Shown one piece after another: positions 62,153 to 64,000 of a stretch of DNA of 64,000 nt. The position numbers and the translations under genes were made by a program. Source of the stretch: Prosthecobacter vanneervenii (GTDB lineage Bacteria > Verrucomicrobiota > Verrucomicrobiia > Verrucomicrobiales > Verrucomicrobiaceae); the NCBI RefSeq assembly GCF_014203095.1, contig NZ_JACHIG010000002.1:363695-427694 (forward strand), in the 5' to 3' direction. How positions within the stretch are numbered: the stretch's first letter is position 1; the number at the start of each line of letters is the position of its first letter. Under the pieces are notes generated by a model. The model ran no database searches. It was given only the letters and a program-made list of their open reading frames with translations, and was not told the DNA's origin.

Positions 62153-62965
62153 ATGTGGACCTCCATCAAGACCTTCAAGGACATCAAGCTGGAAAAAACC
62201 AGCGACGGTATCGCCAAAATCACCATCAACCGGCCCAAGGTGCGCAATGCCTTCCGCCCGCTGACGGTGAAGGAGATGCTGGAGGCCTTTGACATCGTGC
62301 ATGAGGACAGGGATGTGGGAGTGATCATCCTCTGCGGCGAAGGCCCCCTGGCCTTCTGCTCCGGTGGCGACCAAAAGGTGCGTGGAGACGCTGGCTACAT
62401 CGGCGATGACGGCGTGCCCCGCCTGAACATCCTCGATGTGCAGCGGAAGATTCGCACCATCCCCAAGCCCGTTGTGGCCATGGTGGCAGGCTACGCCATC
62501 GGCGGCGGCCACGTGCTCCATGTGGTGTGCGATCTGACCATCGCCGCCGAAAACGCCCGCTTTGGCCAGACCGGGCCAAAGGTGGGCAGCTTTGACGGCG
62601 GCCTGGGCTCCAGCTACCTGGCCCGCATCGTGGGACAGAAAAAAGCCCGCGAGATCTGGTACCTCTGCCGTCAGTATGATGCGAAACAAGCTCTGGAAAT
62701 GGGCCTGGTGAACACCGTCGTGCCCCTGGAGCAGCTGGAGGAGGAAACCCTGAAATGGTGCCGCGAGATGCTCCAGCACTCCCCGCTGGCCCTGCGCTGC
62801 CTCAAGGCCGCCCTGAATGCCGACTGCGACGGCCAGATGGGCCTGCTAGACCTAGCCGGAAACGCCACCCTCCTCTATTACATGAGCGAAGAGGCCAAGG
62901 AGGGCAAAAACGCCTATGTGGAGAAACGGAAGCCCGATTTTTCCAAATTTCCGCGTGTTCCTTGA
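62153..62965 (+). CDS. menB: 1,4-dihydroxy-2-naphthoyl-CoA synthase
   Basis: A 270-residue crotonase-fold enzyme that cyclises o-succinylbenzoyl-CoA in menaquinone synthesis. The start at 62153 ([15 protein letters not shown]) is chosen; the upstream in-frame region is repeat. MenB-specific segments are [97 protein letters not shown] and the C-terminal [11 protein letters not shown]. It belongs with menF-menD, 49 kb away. Confidence 0.96.
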   Translation: MWTSIKTFKDIKLEKTSDGIAKITINRPKVRNAFRPLTVKEMLEAFDIVHEDRDVGVIILCGEGPLAFCSGGDQKVRGDAGYIGDDGVPRLNILDVQRKIRTIPKPVVAMVAGYAIGGGHVLHVVCDLTIAAENARFGQTGPKVGSFDGGLGSSYLARIVGQKKAREIWYLCRQYDAKQALEMGLVNTVVPLEQLEEETLKWCREMLQHSPLALRCLKAALNADCDGQMGLLDLAGNATLLYYMSEEAKEGKNAYVEKRKPDFSKFPRVP

Positions 62966-63011
62966 AAGGCTCGGATAAATCCGAACTTAAAAGTCAAGGA
63001 TGCCTTTATGG

Positions 63012-63039
63012 TTGCCACCTCCGGCTGAGTTTGTATGAT
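63012..63039 (+). promoter_or_regulatory. Candidate promoter of accBC
   Basis: TTGCCA, 16-bp spacer, TATGAT, ending 32 bp before the accB start codon. The TTGACA nearer to the gene at 63053 lacks room for a -10 box. Confidence 0.5.
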
Positions 63040-63071
63040 CGGAACCCGTTCGTTGACACACTCTCCCCGAC

Positions 63072-63647
63072 ATGGCCAAACGCACCAAATCCAAACCTGC
63101 CGCCCCCGCCCCTTCCGCATCGTCCTCCTCGAACGATCTCAGCCACATACGTGAGATCGTCCAGCTGATGGCGGGGAACGATGTTTCCTATTTCTACAGT
63201 GAGCGCAATGGAGCCAAGCTCGAGCTTCGCCGTGGTTCCGACCTGGAAGCCGTGAAAGAGCTCCTCAAGAGCCTCCCTGCCTCCTCCGGTGCTCCGGTAA
63301 CCTACGCCGCCGCCCCTGTAGCTCACGCCCCTGCCCCCGCGGCAGCAGCTGCAGCCCCCGCCGCTGCCGCTCCTGCCCCTGCCGCATCCTCTGCCCCTGA
63401 GGCTGTGGGTCCGACCATCAATTCCCCCATGGTGGGTACTTTCTATCGCAGTTCCGCCCCCGGAGAGAAAGCCTTCGCCAATGTGGGCGACCATGTGGAT
63501 GAAAACACCACGGTCTGCATCATCGAGGCCATGAAGGTGATGAACGAGATCAAGCCCGAAGGCGTGCGCGGCACCATCGCCCGCGTGCTGGTGGAAGACG
63601 GCAAGCCCGTCCAGTACGGCCAGCCCCTCTTTGAGTTGAAAGCCTGA
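63072..63647 (+). CDS. accB: Biotin carboxyl carrier protein of acetyl-CoA carboxylase
   Basis: A 191-residue BCCP. An N-terminal helical part ([20 protein letters not shown]) precedes an Ala/Pro linker and the C-terminal biotinyl domain with EAMKVMNEI. The biotin-bearing lysine is K155. [18 protein letters not shown] and [11 protein letters not shown] are typical. It carries CO2 between AccC and AccAD in fatty-acid synthesis. accC follows after 107 bp. Confidence 0.96.
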   Translation: MAKRTKSKPAAPAPSASSSSNDLSHIREIVQLMAGNDVSYFYSERNGAKLELRRGSDLEAVKELLKSLPASSGAPVTYAAAPVAHAPAPAAAAAAPAAAAPAPAASSAPEAVGPTINSPMVGTFYRSSAPGEKAFANVGDHVDENTTVCIIEAMKVMNEIKPEGVRGTIARVLVEDGKPVQYGQPLFELKA

Positions 63648-63696
63648 TCCACCGCCCTCCTCTGCAACTGATCTCCTGATGCCCTGGCACTCCCGG

Positions 63697-63721
63697 GCCC
63701 GGCGCGTGACAGCGGCCGGGC
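63697..63721 (+). other. Stem-loop between accB and accC
   Basis: GCCCGGC and GCCGGGC pair across an 11-nt loop in the 107-bp accB-accC gap. It may be an RNA processing or attenuation element; no T-run follows. Confidence 0.35.
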
Positions 63722-63754
63722 AAGCCAGACCTCCACTACCTCTCTAGCGCTCTC

Positions 63755-64000
63755 ATGTTCAAAAAAGTCCTCGTTGCCAACCGTGGTGAAATCGCTCTCC
63801 GCGTCATTCGTGCCTGCAAAGAACTCGACGTCAAAACCGTCGCCGTTTACTCCGAAGCCGATGTCGATTCGATGCACGTTCACCTCGCCGATGAAGCTAT
63901 CTGCATCGGCCCAGGCCCCAGCACCGAGAGCTACCTGAAGATGAGCCGCATCATCAGTGCGGCGGAGATTGCCAATGTGGACGCCATCCACCCCGGCTAC
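63755..64000 (+). CDS. accC: Biotin carboxylase, 5' part (runs off window)
   Basis: The first 82 codons of AccC, the ATP-dependent biotin carboxylase subunit of acetyl-CoA carboxylase. The ATG at 63755 is followed by [40 protein letters not shown] and [13 protein letters not shown], the N-terminal biotin-carboxylase domain. No stop is reached at position 64000. It is the second gene of an accBC operon. Confidence 0.95.
   Translation, partial: MFKKVLVANRGEIALRVIRACKELDVKTVAVYSEADVDSMHVHLADEAICIGPGPSTESYLKMSRIISAAEIANVDAIHPGY

Noticed and set aside
63053..63058. TTGACA as -35 box of accB
   Set aside because: It lies 13 bp before the start codon, leaving no room for a -10 box; TTGCCA/TATGAT upstream fits better.
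63443..63991. Minus-strand open frame opposite accB-accC
   Set aside because: It is antisense to two strongly conserved genes and has no own features.

Overview
The window is high-GC, gene-dense chromosomal DNA that most likely comes from a Verrucomicrobiota bacterium (Prosthecobacter/Verrucomicrobium-like). This assignment is an inference from gene content. Supporting genes are a very large PVC-type dehydrogenase/HEAT/cytochrome c protein, a DUF1501 protein, a 1,713-residue beta-strand-repeat surface protein ending in PEP-CTERM, LPS Kdo transferase (Gram-negative envelope), and menaquinone genes of the MenF-MenD-MenB route. Most genes are housekeeping and in short operons. Two larger gaps and several smaller ones hold repeats or RNA elements.

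Layout: 0-11 kb carries the cytochrome-type protein, an Ala/Lys-rich lipoprotein, rsmD-waaA, a sugar nucleotidyltransferase, a zinc-ribbon coiled-coil protein, a DUF1501 protein and a SIS-domain protein. 11-20 kb holds menF-menD, then a minus-strand block with dhaK, a stand-alone cyclic-nucleotide-binding domain, a hypothetical gene and dhaL, plus a PycTM-like (Pycsar effector family) membrane protein with no visible cyclase, yraN and rnhB. 20-26 kb holds a hydrolase, an M16 peptidase, a 1.3 kb non-coding repeat field and thiE. 25.8-29 kb holds a cobalamin riboswitch, a TonB receptor, a PAS-AraC regulator and tRNA-Val(CAC). 29-36.4 kb looks accessory: a near-palindromic MITE-like element with TA ends, a Fic protein and the giant repeat protein. 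36.4-42.2 kb holds a DUF58-transglutaminase fusion, MoxR and glycyl-tRNA synthetase with a clear terminator. 42.4-49.5 kb holds a LysR regulator, two CPA2 antiporters, a flavin halogenase-like enzyme and an alginate-export-type porin. One antiporter gene and the porin gene share an upstream sequence motif. 49.5-64 kb holds hrpB, a 1,721-residue secreted repeat-helical protein, a PQQ-type propeller, a membrane HhH protein with an OmpA-like partner, a PfkB kinase, menB behind a double array of 10-bp repeats, and accB-accC (accC runs off the end).

The most unusual items are the phased 10-bp inverted arrays directly before menB, the orphan PycTM-like protein beside a lone cyclic-nucleotide-binding domain, the dispersed palindrome families between genes, the shared upstream motif in the antiporter/porin locus, and the DUF58-TgpA fusion. 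I found no complete new defence system, no CRISPR array and no intact transposase gene.
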